Translations under genes and position numbers: made by a program
Shown here: positions 9,838 through 23,877 of the stretch, piece by piece
Numbering within the stretch: position 1 is the stretch's first letter
Layout of the letters: each line of letters begins with the position of its first letter
The notes under the pieces: model-generated
Told to the model about the DNA's origin: nothing
Seen by the model: only the letters and a program-made list of their open reading frames with translations
Databases searched by the model: none
NCBI GenBank assembly: GCA_964057225.1
Contig: OZ059896.1
Location: forward strand, 19,588,501 to 19,652,500
Length of the DNA: 64,000 nucleotides
Direction of reading: 5' to 3'
DNA from: Auanema rhodensis
Taxonomy: Eukaryota > Nematoda > Chromadorea > Rhabditida > Rhabditidae

Positions 9838-12800
9838 TTCTTCAGGGTGAAAATCGAGGATATAAGTGTGAACTTATATCAGTTGATATATCGGTGCATT
9901 TTTAAGCTAGCGCAAATCTGATAACACAGATCAACGCAGCTTAAAAATCCGCATCGAATGCACTATACTACATTGAGAAACGCTTAATACAAAAATTAGT
10001 TATGATCGTTTGAAAAATGATGCATTAGTGTATGTTGAGTTTCCATGTACACTCAACATTGCTTCCAAAAACATTTTGACAAAAATTTTTTTGAAAAATT
10101 TCAAAATAATTTAGCAAAAAGTAGATGTTTTTAGATTCCTATTTTCAAGGCAAAGACGATGGACAATGTTATTCAACGAAAAAATTAATTCTTCAGGGTG
10201 AAAATCGAGGATATAAGTGTAAACTTATATCAGTCGATATCTCGGTGCATTTTTAAGCTAGCGCAAAACTGATAACACAGATCGACGCAGCTTAAAAATC
10301 CGCATCGAATGCACTATACTACATTGAGAAACGCTTAATACAAAAATTAGTTATGATCGTTTGAAAAATGATGCATTAGTGTATGTTGAGTTTCCATGTA
10401 CACTCAACATTGCTTCCAAAAACATTTTGACAAAAATTTTTTCGAAAAATTTCAAAATAATTTAGCAAAAAGTAGATATTTTTAGATTCCATTTTTCAAG
10501 GCAAAGACGATAGACAATGTTATTCAACGAAAAAATTAATTCTTCAGGGTGAAAATCGAGGATATAAGTGTAAACTTATATCAGTTGATATATCGGTGCA
10601 TTTTTAAGCTAGCGCAAATCTGATAACACAGATCAACGCAGCTTAAAAATCCGCATCGAATGCACTATACTACATTGAGAAACGCTTAATACAAAAATTA
10701 GTTATGATCGTTTGAAAAATGATGCATTAGTGTATGTTGAGTTTCCATGTACACTCAACATTGCTTCCAAAAACATTTTGACAAAAATTTTTTTGAAAAA
10801 TTTCAAAATAATTTAGCAAAAAGTAGATGTTTTTAGATTCCTATTTTCAAGGCAAAGACGATGGACAATGTTATTCAACGAAAAAATTAATTCTTCAGGG
10901 TGAAAATCGAGGATATAAGTGTAAACTTATATCAGTCGATATCTCGGTGCATTTTTAAGCTAGCGCAAAACTGATAACACAGATCGACGCAGCTTAAAAA
11001 TCCGCATCGAATGCACTATACTACATTGAGAAACGCTTAATACAAAAATTAGTTATGATCGTTTGAAAAATGATGCATTAGTGTATGTTGAGTTTCCATG
11101 TACACTCAACATTGCTTCCAAAAACATTTTGACAAAAATTTTTTCGAAAAATTTCAAAATAATTTAGCAAAAAGTAGATATTTTTAGATTCCATTTTTCA
11201 AGGCAAAGACGATAGACAATGTTATTCAACGAAAAAATTAATTCTTCAGGGTGAAAATCGAGGATATAAGTGTAAACTTATATCAGTTGATATCTCGGTG
11301 CATTTTTAAGCTAGCGCAAATCTGATAACACAGATCGACGCAGCTTAAAAATCCGCATCGAATGCACTATACTACATTGAGAAACGCTTAATACAAAAAT
11401 TAGTTATGATCGTTTGAAAAATGATGCATTAGTGTATGTTGAGTTTCCATGTACACTCAACATTGCTTCCAAAAACATTTTGACAAAAATTTTTTCGAAA
11501 AATTTCAAAATAATTTAGCAAAAAGTAGATGTTTTTAGATTCCTTTTTTCAAGGCAAAGACGATGGACAATGTTATTCAACGAAAAAATTAATTCTTCAG
11601 GGTGAAAATCGAGGATATAAGTGTGAACTTATATCAGTTGATATATCGGTGCATTTTTAAGCTAGCGCAAATCTGATAACACAGATCAACGCAGCTTAAA
11701 AATCCGCATCGAATGCACTATACTACATTGAGAAACGCTTAATACAAAAATTAGTTATGATCGTTTGAAAAATGATGCATTAGTGTATGTTGAGTTTCCA
11801 TGTACACTCAACATTGCTTCCAAAAACATTTTGACAAAAATTTTTTCGAAAAATTTCGAAATAATTTAGCAAAAAGTAGATATTTTTAGATTCCATTTTT
11901 CAAGGCAAAGACGATAGACAATGTTATTCAACGAAAAAATTAATTCTTCAGGGTGAAAATCGAGGATATAAGTGTAAACTTATATCAGTTGATATCTCGG
12001 TGCATTTTTAAGCTAGCGCAAATCTGATAACACAGATCGACGCAGCTTAAAAATCCGCATCGAATGCACTATACTACATTGAGAAACGCTTAATACAAAA
12101 ATTAGTTATGATCGTTTGAAAAATGATGCATTAGTGTATGTTGAGTTTCCATGTACACTCAACATTGCTTCCAAAAACATTTTGACAAAAATTTTTTCGA
12201 AAAATTTCAAAATAATTTAGCAAAAAGTAGATGTTTTTAGATTCCTTTTTTCAAGGCAAAGACGATGGACAATGTTATTCAACGAAAAAATTAATTCTTC
12301 AGGGTGAAAATCGAGGATATAAGTGTGAACTTATATCAGTTGATATATCGGTGCATTTTTAAGCTAGCGCAAATCTGATAACACAGATCAACGCAGCTTA
12401 AAAATCCGCATCGAATGCACTATACTACATTGAGAAACGCTTAATACAAAAATTAGTTATGATCGTTTGAAAAATGATGCATTAGTGTATGTTGAGTTTC
12501 CATGTACACTCAACATTGCTTCCAAAAACATTTTGACAAAAATTTTTTTGAAAAATTTCAAAATAATTTAGCAAAAAGTAGATGTTTTTAGATTCCTATT
12601 TTCAAGGCAAAGACGATGGACAATGTTATTCAACGAAAAAATTAATTCTTCAGGGTGAAAATCGAGGATATAAGTGTAAACTTATATCAGTCGATATCTC
12701 GGTGCATTTTCAAGCTAGCGCAAAACTGATAACACAGATCGACGCAGCTTAAAAATCCGCATCGAATGCACTATACTACATTGAGAAACGCTTAATACAA

Positions 12801-13347
12801 AAATTAGTTATGATCGTTTGAAAAATGATGCATTAGTGTATGTTGAGTTTCCATGTACACTCAACATTGCTTCCAAAAACATTTTGACAAAAATTTTTTC
12901 GAAAAATTTCAAAATAATTTAGCAAAAAGTAGATATTTTTAGATTCCATTTTTTAAGGCAAAGACGATAGACAATGTTATTCAACGAAAAAATTAATTCT
13001 TCAGGGTGAAAATCGAGGATATAAGTGTAAACTTATATCAGTTGATATCTCGGTGCATTTTTAAGCTAGCGCAAATCTGATAACACAGATCGACGCAGCT
13101 TAAAAATCCGCATCGAATGCACTATACTACATTGAGAAACGCTTAATACAAAAATTAGTTATGATCGTTTGAAAAATGATGCATTAGTGTATGTTGAGTT
13201 TCCATGTACACTCAACATTGCTTCCAAAAACATTTTGACAAAAATTTTTTCGAAAAATTTCAAAATAATTTAGCAAAAAGTAGATGTTTTTAGATTCCTT
13301 TTTTCAAGGCAAAGACGATGGACAATGTTATTCAACGAAAAAATTAA
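9838..13347 (+). repeat. X-Y-Z type trimeric zone, second block (m28-m37)
   Basis: Order read from markers: X-Y (m28-m29), X-Y-Z (m30-m32), an X/Y chimera plus Z (m33-m34), X-Y-Z (m35-m37). The repeat is 1053 bp, with two shortened 702-bp units. It reprises the trimer of m6-m8 after an interval of G-P-R monomers, so the two trimer families alternate along the array. Confidence 0.8.
11593..11943 (+). repeat. Chimeric monomer m33 (X 5' part, Y 3' part)
   Basis: The 5' part has X markers 53A and ATCAACGC. The 3' part has Y markers AGATATTTT, CCATTTT and ATAGAC, and lacks the X marker 255T. The switch lies between about 11689 and 11846. Its position where an X-Y pair is expected, and the resulting loss of exactly one monomer, fit an in-register unequal crossover. 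Confidence 0.8.
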
Positions 13348-16155
13348 TTCTTCAGGGTGAAAATCGAAAATATAAGTGTAAACTTATATCAGTTGATATC
13401 TCGGTGCATTTTTAAGCTAGCGCAAATCTGATAACACAGATCGACGCAGCTTAAAAATCCGCATCGAATGCACTATACTACATTGAGAAACGCTTAATAC
13501 AAGAATTAGTTATGATCGTTTGAAAAATGATGCATTAGTGTATGTTGAGTTTCCATGTACACTCAACATTGCTTCCAAAAACATTTTGACAAAAATTTTT
13601 TCGAAAAATTTCAAAATAATTTAGCAAAAAGTAGATGTTTTTAGATTCCTTTTTTCAAGGCAAAGATGATGGACAATGTTATTCAACGAAAAAATTAATT
13701 CTTCAGGGTGAAAATCGAGGATATAAGTGTGAACTTATATCAGTTGATATCTCGGTGCATTTTTAAGCTAGCGCAAATCTCATAACACAGATCGACGCAG
13801 CTTAAAAATCCGCATCGAATGCACTATACTACATTGAGAAACGCTTAATACAAAAATTAGTTATGATCGTTTGAAAAATGATGCATTAGTGTATGTTGAG
13901 TTTCCATGTACACTCAACATTGCTTCCAAAAACATTTTGACAAAAATTTTTTCGAAAAATTTCAAAATAATTTAGCAAAAAGTAGATGTTTTTAGATTCC
14001 TTTTTTCAAGGCAAAGACGATGGACAATGTTATTCAACGAAAAAATTAATTCTTCAGGGTGAAAATCGAAAATATAAGTGTAAACTTATATCAGTTGATA
14101 TCTCGGTGCATTTTTAAGCTAGCGCAAATCTGATAACACAGATCGACGCAGCTTAAAAATCCGCATCGAATGCACTATACTACATTGAGAAACGCTTAAT
14201 ACAAAAATTAGTTATGATCGTTTGAAAAATGATGCATTAGTGTATGTTGAGTTTCCATGTACACTCAACATTGCTTCCAAAAACATTTTGACAAAAATTT
14301 TTTCGAAAAATTTCAAAATAATTTAGCAAAAAGTAGATGTTTTTGGATTCCTTTTTTCAAGGCAAAGACGATGGACAATGTTATTCAACGAAAAAATTAA
14401 TTCTTCAGGGTGAAAATCGAGGATATAAGTGTGAACTTATATCAGTTGATATCTCGGTGCATTTTTAAGCTAGCGCAAATCTGATAACACAGATCGAGGC
14501 AGCTTAAAAATCCGCATCGAATGCACTATACTACATTGAGAAACGCTTAATACAAGAATTAGTTATGATCGTTTGAAAAATGATGCATTAGTGTATGTTG
14601 AGTTTCCATGTACACTCAACATTGCTTCCAAAAACATTTTGACAAAAATTTTTTCGAAAAATTTCAAGATAATTTAGCAAAAAGTAGATGTTTTTAGATT
14701 CCTTTTTTCAAGGCAAAGACGATGGACAATGTTATTCAACAAAAAAATTAATTCTTCAGGGTGAAAATCGAAAATATAAGTGTAAACTTATATCAGTTGA
14801 TATCTCGGTGCATTTTTAAGCTAGCGCAAATCTGATAACACAGATCGACGCAGCTTAAAAATCCGCATCGAATGCACTATACTACATTGAGAAACGCTTA
14901 ATACAAGAATTAGTTATGATCGTTTGAAAAATGATGCATTAGTGTATGTTGAGTTTCCATGTACACTCAACATTGCTTCCAAAAACATTTTGACAAAAAT
15001 TTTTTCGAAAAATTTCAAAATAATTTAGCAAAAAGTAGATGTTTTTAGATTCCTTTTTTCAAGGCAAAGATGATGGACAATGTTATTCAACGAAAAAATT
15101 AATTCTTCAGGGTGAAAATCGAGGATATAAGTGTGAACTTATATCAGTTGATATCTCGGTGCATTTTTAAGCTAGCGCAAATCTCATAACACAGATCGAC
15201 GCAGCTTAAAAATCCGCATCGAATGCACTATACTACATTGAGAAACGCTTAATACAAAAATTAGTTATGATCGTTTGAAAAATGATGCATTAGTGTATGT
15301 TGAGTTTCCATGTACACTCAACATTGCTTCCAAAAACATTTTGACAAAAATTTTTTCGAAAAATTTCAAAATAATTTAGCAAAAAGTAGATGTTTTTAGA
15401 TTCCTTTTTTCAAGGCAAAGACGATGGACAATGTTATTCAACGAAAAAATTAATTCTTCAGGGTGAAAATCGAGGATATAAGTGTGAACTTATATCAGTT
15501 GATATCTCGGTGCATTTTTAAGCTAGCGCAAATCTGATAACACAGATCGACGCAGCTTAAAAATCCGCATCGAATGCACTATACTACATTGAGAAACGCT
15601 TAATACAAAAATTAGTTATGATCGTTTGAAAAATGATGCATTAGTGTATGTTGAGTTTCCATGTACACTCAACATTGCTTCCAAAAACATTTTGACAAAA
15701 ATTTTTTCGAAAAATTTCAAAATAATTTAGCAAAAAGTAGATGTTTTTGGATTCCTTTTTTCAAGGCAAAGACGATGGACAATGTTATTCAACGAAAAAA
15801 TTAATTCTTCAGGGTGAAAATCGAGGATATAAGTGTGAACTTATATCAGTTGATATCTCGGTGCATTTTTAAGCTAGCGCAAATCTGATAACACAGATCG
15901 AGGCAGCTTAAAAATCCGCATCGAATGCACTATACTACATTGAGAAACGCTTAATACAAGAATTAGTTATGATCGTTTGAAAAATGATGCATTAGTGTAT
16001 GTTGAGTTTCCATGTACACTCAACATTGCTTCCAAAAACATTTTGACAAAAATTTTTTCGAAAAATTTCAAGATAATTTAGCAAAAAGTAGATGTTTTTA
16101 GATTCCTTTTTTCAAGGCAAAGACGATGGACAATGTTATTCAACAAAAAAATTAA
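13348..16155 (+). repeat. Tetrameric HOR, two copies of 1404 bp (m38-m41, m42-m45)
   Basis: Each unit runs: monomer with AAAATATAAG, 156G and AAGATGATGG (320T); monomer with CTCATAAC (83C); monomer with TTTTTGGATTCC; monomer with ATCGAGGC, CAAGAATTA, CAAGATAA and CAACAAAA. Copies are 13348-14751 and 14752-16155. The third monomers differ: m40 has AAAATAT and 33A, m44 has GGATAT and 33G. The unit joins the 320T/83C pair of m9-m10 to the G-P pair of the neighbouring zone. Confidence 0.85.
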
Positions 16156-18261
16156 TTCTTCAGGGTGAAAATCGAGGATATAAGTGTGAACTTATATCAG
16201 TTGATATATCGGTGCATTTTTAAGCTAGCGCAAATCTGATAACACAGATCGACGCAGCTTAAAAATCCGCATCGAATGCACTATACTACATTGAGAAACG
16301 CTTAATACAAAAATTAGTTATGATCGTTTGAAAAATGATGCATTAGTGTATGTTGAGTTTCCATGTACACTCAACATTGCTTCCAAAAACATTTTGACAA
16401 AAATTTTTTCGAAAAATTTCAAAATAATTTAGCAAAAAGTAGATGTTTTTAGATTCCTTTTTTCAAGGCAAAGACGATGGACAATGTTATTCAACGAAAA
16501 AATTAATTCTTCAGGGTGAAAATCGAGGATATAAGTGTGAACTTATATCAGTTGATATATCGGTGCATTTTTAAGCTAGCGCAAATCTGATAACACAGAT
16601 CGACGCAGCTTAAAAATCCGCATCGAATGCACTATACTACATTGAGAAACGCTTAATACAAAAATTAGTTATGATCGTTTGAAAAATGATGCATTAGTGT
16701 ATGTTGAGTTTCCATGTACACTCAACATTGCTTCCAAAAACATTTTGACAAAAATGTTTTCGAAAAATTTCAAAATAATTTAGCAAAAAGTAGATGTTTT
16801 TAGATTCCTTTTTTCAAGGCAAAGACGATGGACAATGTTATTCAACGAAAAAATTAATTCTTCAGGGTGAAAATCGAGGATATAAGTGTGAACTTATATC
16901 AGTTGATATCTCGGTGCATTTTTAAGCTAGCGCAAATCTGATAACACAGATCGAGGCAGCTTAAAAATCCGCATCGAATGCACTATACTACATTGAGAAA
17001 CGCTTAATACAAGAATTAGTTATGATCGTTTGAAAAATGATGCATTAGTGTATGTTGAGTTTCCATGTACACTCAACATTGCTTCCAAAAACATTTTGAC
17101 AAAAATGTTTTCGAAAAATTTCAAAATAATTTAGCAAAAAGTAGATGTTTTTAGATTCCTTTTTTCAAGGCAAAGACGATGGACAATGTTATTCAACGAA
17201 AAAATTAATTCTTCAGGGTGAAAATCGAGGATATAAGTGTGAACTTATATCAGTTGATATCTCGGTGCATTTTTAAGCTAGCGCAAATCTGATAACACAG
17301 ATCGAGGCAGCTTAAAAATCCGCATCGAATGCACTATACTACATTGAGAAACGCTTAATACAAGAATTAGTTATGATCGTTTGAAAAATGATGCATTAGT
17401 GTATGTTGAGTTTCCATGTACACTCAACATTGCTTCCAAAAACATTTTGACAAAAATTTTTTCGAAAAATTTCAAGATAATTTAGCAAAAAGTAGATGTT
17501 TTTAGATTCCTTTTTTCAAGGCAAAGACGATGGACAATGTTATTCAACAAAAAAATTAATTCTTCAGGGTGAAAATCGAGGATATAAGTGTGAACTTATA
17601 TCAGTTGATATATCGGTGCATTTTTAAGCTAGCGCAAATCTGATAACACAGATCGACGCAGCTTAAAAATCCGCATCGAATGCACTATACTACATTGAGA
17701 AACGCTTAATACAAAAATTAGTTATGATCGTTTGAAAAATGATGCATTAGTGTATGTTGAGTTTCCATGTACACTCAACATTGCTTCCAAAAACATTTTG
17801 ACAAAAATTTTTTCGAAAAATTTCAAAATAATTTAGCAAAAAGTAGATGTTTTTAGATTCCTTTTTTCAAGGCAAAGACGATGGACAATGTTATTCAACG
17901 AAAAAATTAATTCTTCAGGGTGAAAATCGAGGATATAAGTGTGAACTTATATCAGTTGATATATCGGTGCATTTTTAAGCTAGCGCAAATCTGATAACAC
18001 AGATCGACGCAGCTTAAAAATCCGCATCGAATGCACTATACTACATTGAGAAACGCTTAATACAAAAATTAGTTATGATCGTTTGAAAAATGATGCATTA
18101 GTGTATGTTGAGTTTCCATGTACACTCAACATTGCTTCCAAAAACATTTTGACAAAAATGTTTTCGAAAAATTTCAAAATAATTTAGCAAAAAGTAGATG
18201 TTTTTAGATTCCTTTTTTCAAGGCAAAGACGATGGACAATGTTATTCAACGAAAAAATTAA
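16156..18261 (+). repeat. R/P monomers with the 250G marker (m46-m51)
   Basis: m46 and m50 are R monomers (53A). m47 and m51 are R with TGTTTTCG (250G). m48 is a P/R chimera and m49 a complete P ending CAACAAAA. The local order m46-m47-m48 then m49-m50-m51 suggests a recent duplication in which m48 is the junction. Confidence 0.7.
16858..17208 (+). repeat. Chimeric monomer m48 (P 5' part, 250G 3' part)
   Basis: The 5' part has P markers ATCGAGGC and CAAGAATTA. The 3' part has 250G and CAAAATAA, as in m47, instead of the P marker CAAGATAA. The switch lies between about 17013 and 17107. A complete P monomer follows directly, as expected at the junction of a tandem duplication. Confidence 0.75.
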
Positions 18262-20718
18262 TTCTTCAGGGTGAAAATCGAGGATATAAGTGTGAACTTA
18301 TATCAGTTGATATCTCGGTGCATTTTTAAGCTAGCGCAAATCTGATAACACAGAACGACGCAGCTTAAAAATCCGCATCGAATGCACTATACTACATTGA
18401 GTAACGCTTAATACAAAAATTAGTTATGATCGTTTGAAAAATGATGCATTAGTGTATGTTGAGTTTCCATGTACACTCAACATTGCTTCCAAAAACATTT
18501 TGACAAAAATGTTTTCGAAAAGTTTCAAAATAATTTAGCAAAAAGTAGATGTTTTTAGATTCCTTTTTTCAAGGCAAAAACGATGGACAATGTTATTCAA
18601 CGAAAAAATTAATTCTTCAGGGTGAAAATCGAGGATATAAGTGTGAACTTATATCAGTTGATATATCGGTGCATTTTTAAGCTAGCGCAAATCTGATAAC
18701 ACAGAACGACGCAGCTTAAAAATCCGCATCGAATGCACTATACTACATTGAGAAACGCTTAATACAAAAATTAGTTATGATCGTTTGAAAAATGATGCAT
18801 TAGTGTATGTTGAGTTTCCATGTACACTCAACATTGCTTCCAAAAACATTTTGACAAAAATTTTTTCGAAAAATTTCAAAATAATTTAGCAAAAAGTAGA
18901 TGTTTTTAGATTCCTTTTTTCAAGGCAAAGACGATGGACAATGTTATTCAACGAAAAAATTAATTCTTCAGGGTGAAAATCGAGGATATAAGTGTGAACT
19001 TATATCAGTTGATATCTCGGTGCATTTTTAAGTTAGCGCAAATCTGATAACACAGAACGACGCATCTTAAAAATCCGCATCGAATGCACTATACTACATT
19101 GAGTAACGCTTAATACAAAAATTAGTTATGATCGTTTGAAAAATGATGCATTAGTGTATGTTGAGTTTCCATGTACACTCAACATTGCTTCCAAAAACAT
19201 TTTGACAAAAATTTTTTCGAAAAATTTCAAAATAATTTAGCAAAAAGTAGATGTTTTTAGATTCCTTTTTTCAAGGCAAAGACGATGGACAATGTTATTC
19301 AACGAAAAATTTAATTCTTCAGGGTGAAAATCGAGGATATAAGTGTAAACTTATATCAGTTGATATCTCGGTGCACTTTTAAGCTAGCGCAAATCTGATA
19401 ACACAGATCGACGCAGCTTAAAAATCCGCATCGAATGCACTATACTACATTGAGAAACGCTTAATACAAAAATTAGTTATGATCGTTTGAAAAATGATGC
19501 ATTAGTGTATGTTGAGTTTCCAGGTACACTCAACATTGCTTCCAAAAACATTTTGACAAAAATTTTTTCGAAAAATTTCAAAATAATTTAGCAAAAAGTA
19601 GATGTTTTTAGATTCCTTTTTTCAAGGCAAAGACGATGGACAATGTTATTCAACGAAAAAATTAATTCTTCAGGGTGAAAATCGAGGATATAAGTGTGAA
19701 CTTATATCAGTTGATATCTCGGTGCATTTTTAAGCTAGCGCAAATCTGATAACACAGATCGACGCAGCTTAAAAATCCGCATCGAATGCACTATACTACA
19801 TTGAGTAACGCTTAATACAAAAATTAGTTATTATCGTTTGAAAAATGATGCATTAGTGTATGTTGAGTTTCCATGTACACTCAACATTGCTTCCAAAAAC
19901 ATTTTGACAAAAATTTTTTCGAAAAATTTCAAAATAATTTAGCAAAAAGTAGATGTTTTTAGATTCCTTTTTTCAAGGCAAAGACGATGGACAATGTTAT
20001 TCAACGAAAAAATTAATTCTTCAGGGTGAAAATCGAGGATATAAGTGTGAACTTATATCAGTTGATATATCGGTGCATTTTTAAGCTAGCGCAAATCTGA
20101 TAACACAGATCGACGCAGCTTAAAAATCCGCATCGAATGCACTATACTACATTGAGAAACGCTTAATACAAAAATTAGTTATGATCGTTTGAAAAATGAT
20201 GCATTAGTGTATGTTGAGTTTCCATGTACACTCAACATTGCTTCCAAAAACATTTTGACAAAAATTTTTTCGAAAAATTTCAAAATAATTTAGCAAAAAG
20301 TAGATGTTTTTGGATTCCTTTTTTCAAGGCAAAGACGATGGACAATGTTATTCAACGAAAAAATTAATTCTTCAGGGTGAAAATCGAGGATATAAGTGTG
20401 AACTTATATCAGTTGATATCTCGGTGCATTTTTAAGCTAGCGCAAATCTGATAACACAGATCGAGGCAGCTTAAAAATCCGCATCGAATGCACTATACTA
20501 CATTGAGAAACGCTTAATACAAGAATTAGTTATGATCGTTTGAAAAATGATGCATTAGTGTATGTTGAGTTTCCATGTACACTCAACATTGCTTCCAAAA
20601 ACATTTTGACAAAAATTTTTTCGAAAAATTTCAAGATAATTTAGCAAAAAGTAGATGTTTTTAGATTCCTTTTTTCAAGGCAAAGACGATGGACAATGTT
20701 ATTCAACGAAAAAATTAA
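18262..20718 (+). repeat. Transition monomers m52-m58
   Basis: m52 (AACG, 141T, 250G), m53 (53A, AACG) and m54 (70T, 102T, 141T, 347T) resemble m1-m2 at the left end. m55 is the first monomer right of m5 with 62C and carries 209G. m56 has 141T and 167T. m57 is a G-type monomer with 53A and m58 a P monomer. The block links the left families to the families of the next zone. Confidence 0.7.
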
Positions 20719-21069
20719 TTCTTCAGGGTGAAAATCGAGGATATAAGTGTGAACTTATATCAGTTGATATCTCGGTGCATTTTTAAGTTAGCGCAAATCT
20801 GATAACACAGAACGACGCATCTTAAAAATCCGCATCGAATGCACTATACTACATTGAGTAACGCTTAATACAAAAATTAGTTATGATCGTTTGAAAAATG
20901 ATGCATTAGTGTATGTTGAGTTTCCATGTACACTCAACATTGCTTCCAAAAACATTTTGACAAAAATTTTTTCGAAAAATTTCAAAATAATTCAGCGAAA
21001 AGTAGATGTTTTTAGATTCCTTTTTTCAAGGCAAAGACGATGGACAATGTTATTCAACGAAAAATTTAA

Positions 21070-21420
21070 TTCTTCAGGGTGAAAATCGAGGATATAAGTG
21101 TAAACTTATATCAGTTGATATCTCGGTGCACTTTTAAGCTAGCGCAAATCTGATAACACAGATCGACGCAGCTTAAACATCCGCATCGAATGCACTATAC
21201 TACATTGAGAAACGCTTAATACAAGAATTAGTTATGATCGTTTGAAAAATGATGCATTAGTGTATGTTGAGTTTCCATGTACACTCAACATTGCTTCCAA
21301 AAACATTTTGACAAAAATTTTTTCGAAAAATTTCAAGATAATTTAGCAAAAAGTAGATGTTTTTAGATTCCTTTTTTCAAGGCAAAGACGATGGACAATG
21401 TTATTCAACGAAAAAATTAA
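21070..21420 (+). repeat. Chimeric monomer m60
   Basis: The 5' part has 33A, 62C and CTTAAACAT (109C), as in m62 and m68. The 3' part has CAAGAATTA, CCATGT and CAAGATAA, as in P monomer m58. The switch is confined to about 21178-21225. It is flanked by near-identical m59 and m61, the arrangement expected when an unequal exchange duplicates one block. Confidence 0.82.
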
Positions 21421-23526
21421 TTCTTCAGGGTGAAAATCGAGGATATAAGTGTGAACTTATATCAGTTGATATCTCGGTGCATTTTTAAGTTAGCGCAAAT
21501 CTGATAACACAGAACGACGCATCTTAAAAATCCGCATCGAATGCACTATACTACATTGAGTAACGCTTAATACAAAAATTAGTTATGATCGTTTGAAAAA
21601 TGATGCATTAGTGTATGTTGAGTTTCCATGTACACTCAACATTGCTTCCAAAAACATTTTGACAAAAATTTTTTCGAAAAATTTCAAAATAATTCAGCGA
21701 AAAGTAGATGTTTTTAGATTCCTTTTTTCAAGGCAAAGACGATGGACAATGTTATTCAACGAAAAATTTAATTCTTCAGGGTGAAAATCGAGGATATAAG
21801 TGTAAACTTATATCAGTTGATATCTCGGTGCACTTTTAAGCTAGCGCAAATCTGATAACACAGATCGACGCAGCTTAAACATCCGCATCGAATGCACTAT
21901 ACTACATTGAGAAACGCTTAATACAAAAATTAGTTATGATCGTTTGAAAAATGATGCATTAGTGTATGTTGAGTTTCCAGGTACACTCAACATTGCTTCC
22001 AAAAACATTTTGACAAAAATTTTTTCGAAAAATTTCAAAATAATTTAGCAAAAAGTAGATGTTTTTAGATTCCTTTTTTCAAGGCAAAGACGATGGACAA
22101 TGTTATTCAACGAAAAAATTAATTCTTCAGGGTGAAAATCGAGGATATAAGTGTGAACTTATATCAGTTGATATCTCGGTGCATTTTTAAGCTAGCGCAA
22201 ATCTGATAACACAGATCGACGCAGCTTAAAAATCCGCATCGAATGCACTATACTACATTGAGTAACGCTTAATACAAAAATTAGTTATTATCGTTTGAAA
22301 AATGATGCATTAGTGTATGTTGAGTTTCCATGTACACTCAACATTGCTTCCAAAAACATTTTGACAAAAATTTTTTCGAAAAATTTCAAAATAATTTAGC
22401 AAAAAGTAGATGTTTTTAGATTCCTTTTTTCAAGGCAAAGACGATGGACAATGTTATTCAACGAAAAAATTAATTCTTCAGGGTGAAAATCGAGGATATA
22501 AGTGTAAACTTATATCAGTTGATATCTCGGTGCACTTTTAAGCTAGCGCAAATCTGATAACACAGATCGACGCAGCTAAAAAATCCGCATCGAATGCACT
22601 ACACTACATTGAGAAACGCTTAATACAAAAATTAGTTATGATTGTTTGAAAAATGATGCATTAGTGTATGTTGAGTTTCCATGTACACTCAACATTGCTT
22701 CCAAAAACATTTTGACAAAAATTTTTTCGAAAAATTTCAAAATAATTTAGCAAAAAGTAGATGTTTTTAGATTCCTTTTTTCAAGGCAAAGACGATGGAC
22801 AATGTTATTCAACGAAAAAATTAATTCTTCAGGGTGAAAATCGAGGATATAAGTGTGAACTTATATCAGTTGATATCTCGGTGCATTTTTAAGCTAGCGC
22901 AAATCTGATAACACAGATCGACGCAGCTTAAAAATCCGCATCGAATGCACTATACTACATTGAGTAACGCTTAATACAAAAATTAGTTATGATTGTTTGA
23001 AAAATGATGCATTAGTGTATGTTGAGTTTCCATGTACACTCAACATTGCTTCCAAAAACATTTTGACAAAAATTTTTTCGAAAAATTTCAAAATAATTTA
23101 GCAAAAAGTAGATGTTTTTAGATTCCTTTTTTCAAGGCAAAGACGATGGACAATGTTATTCAACGAAAAAATTAATTCTTCAGGGTGAAAATCGAGGATA
23201 TAAGTGTAAACTTATATCAGTTGATATCTCGGTGCACTTTTAAGCTAGCGCAAATCTGATAACACAGATCGACGCAGCTTAAAAATCCGCATCGAATGCA
23301 CTATACTACATTGAGTAACGCTTAATACAAAAATTAGTTATGATTGTTTGAAAAATGATGCATTAGTGTATGTTGAGTTTCCATGTACACTCAACATTGC
23401 TTCCAAAAACATTTTGACAAAAATTTTTTCGAAAAATTTCAAAATAATTTAGCAAAAAGTAGATGTTTTTAGATTCCTTTTTTCAAGGCAAAGACGATGG
23501 ACAATGTTATTCAACGAAAAAATTAA

Positions 23527-23877
23527 TTCTTCAGGGTGAAAATCGAGGATATAAGTGTAAACTTATATCAGTTGATATCTCGGTGCACTTTTAAGCTAGC
23601 GCAAATCTGATAACACAGATCGACGCAGCTTAAAAATCCGCATCGAATGCACTATACTACATTGAGTAACGCTTAATACAAAAATTAGTTATTATCGTTT
23701 GAAAAATGATGCATTAGTGTATGTTGAGTTTCCATGTACACTCAACATTGCTTCCAAAAACATTTTGACAAAAATTTTTTCGAAAAATTTCAAAATAATT
23801 CAGCGAAAAGTAGATGTTTTTAGATTCCTTTTTTCAAGGCAAAGACGATGGACAATGTTATTCAACGAAAAATTTAA
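23527..23877 (+). repeat. Chimeric monomer m67 at the 2106-bp repeat junction
   Basis: The 5' part has 33A, 62C, 141T and 167T. The 3' part has 275C, CAGCGAAA and 347T, as in m61. The switch lies between about 23693 and 23801. It precedes m68, the start of the repeated segment, so it is the probable crossover monomer of the six-monomer duplication. Confidence 0.75.
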
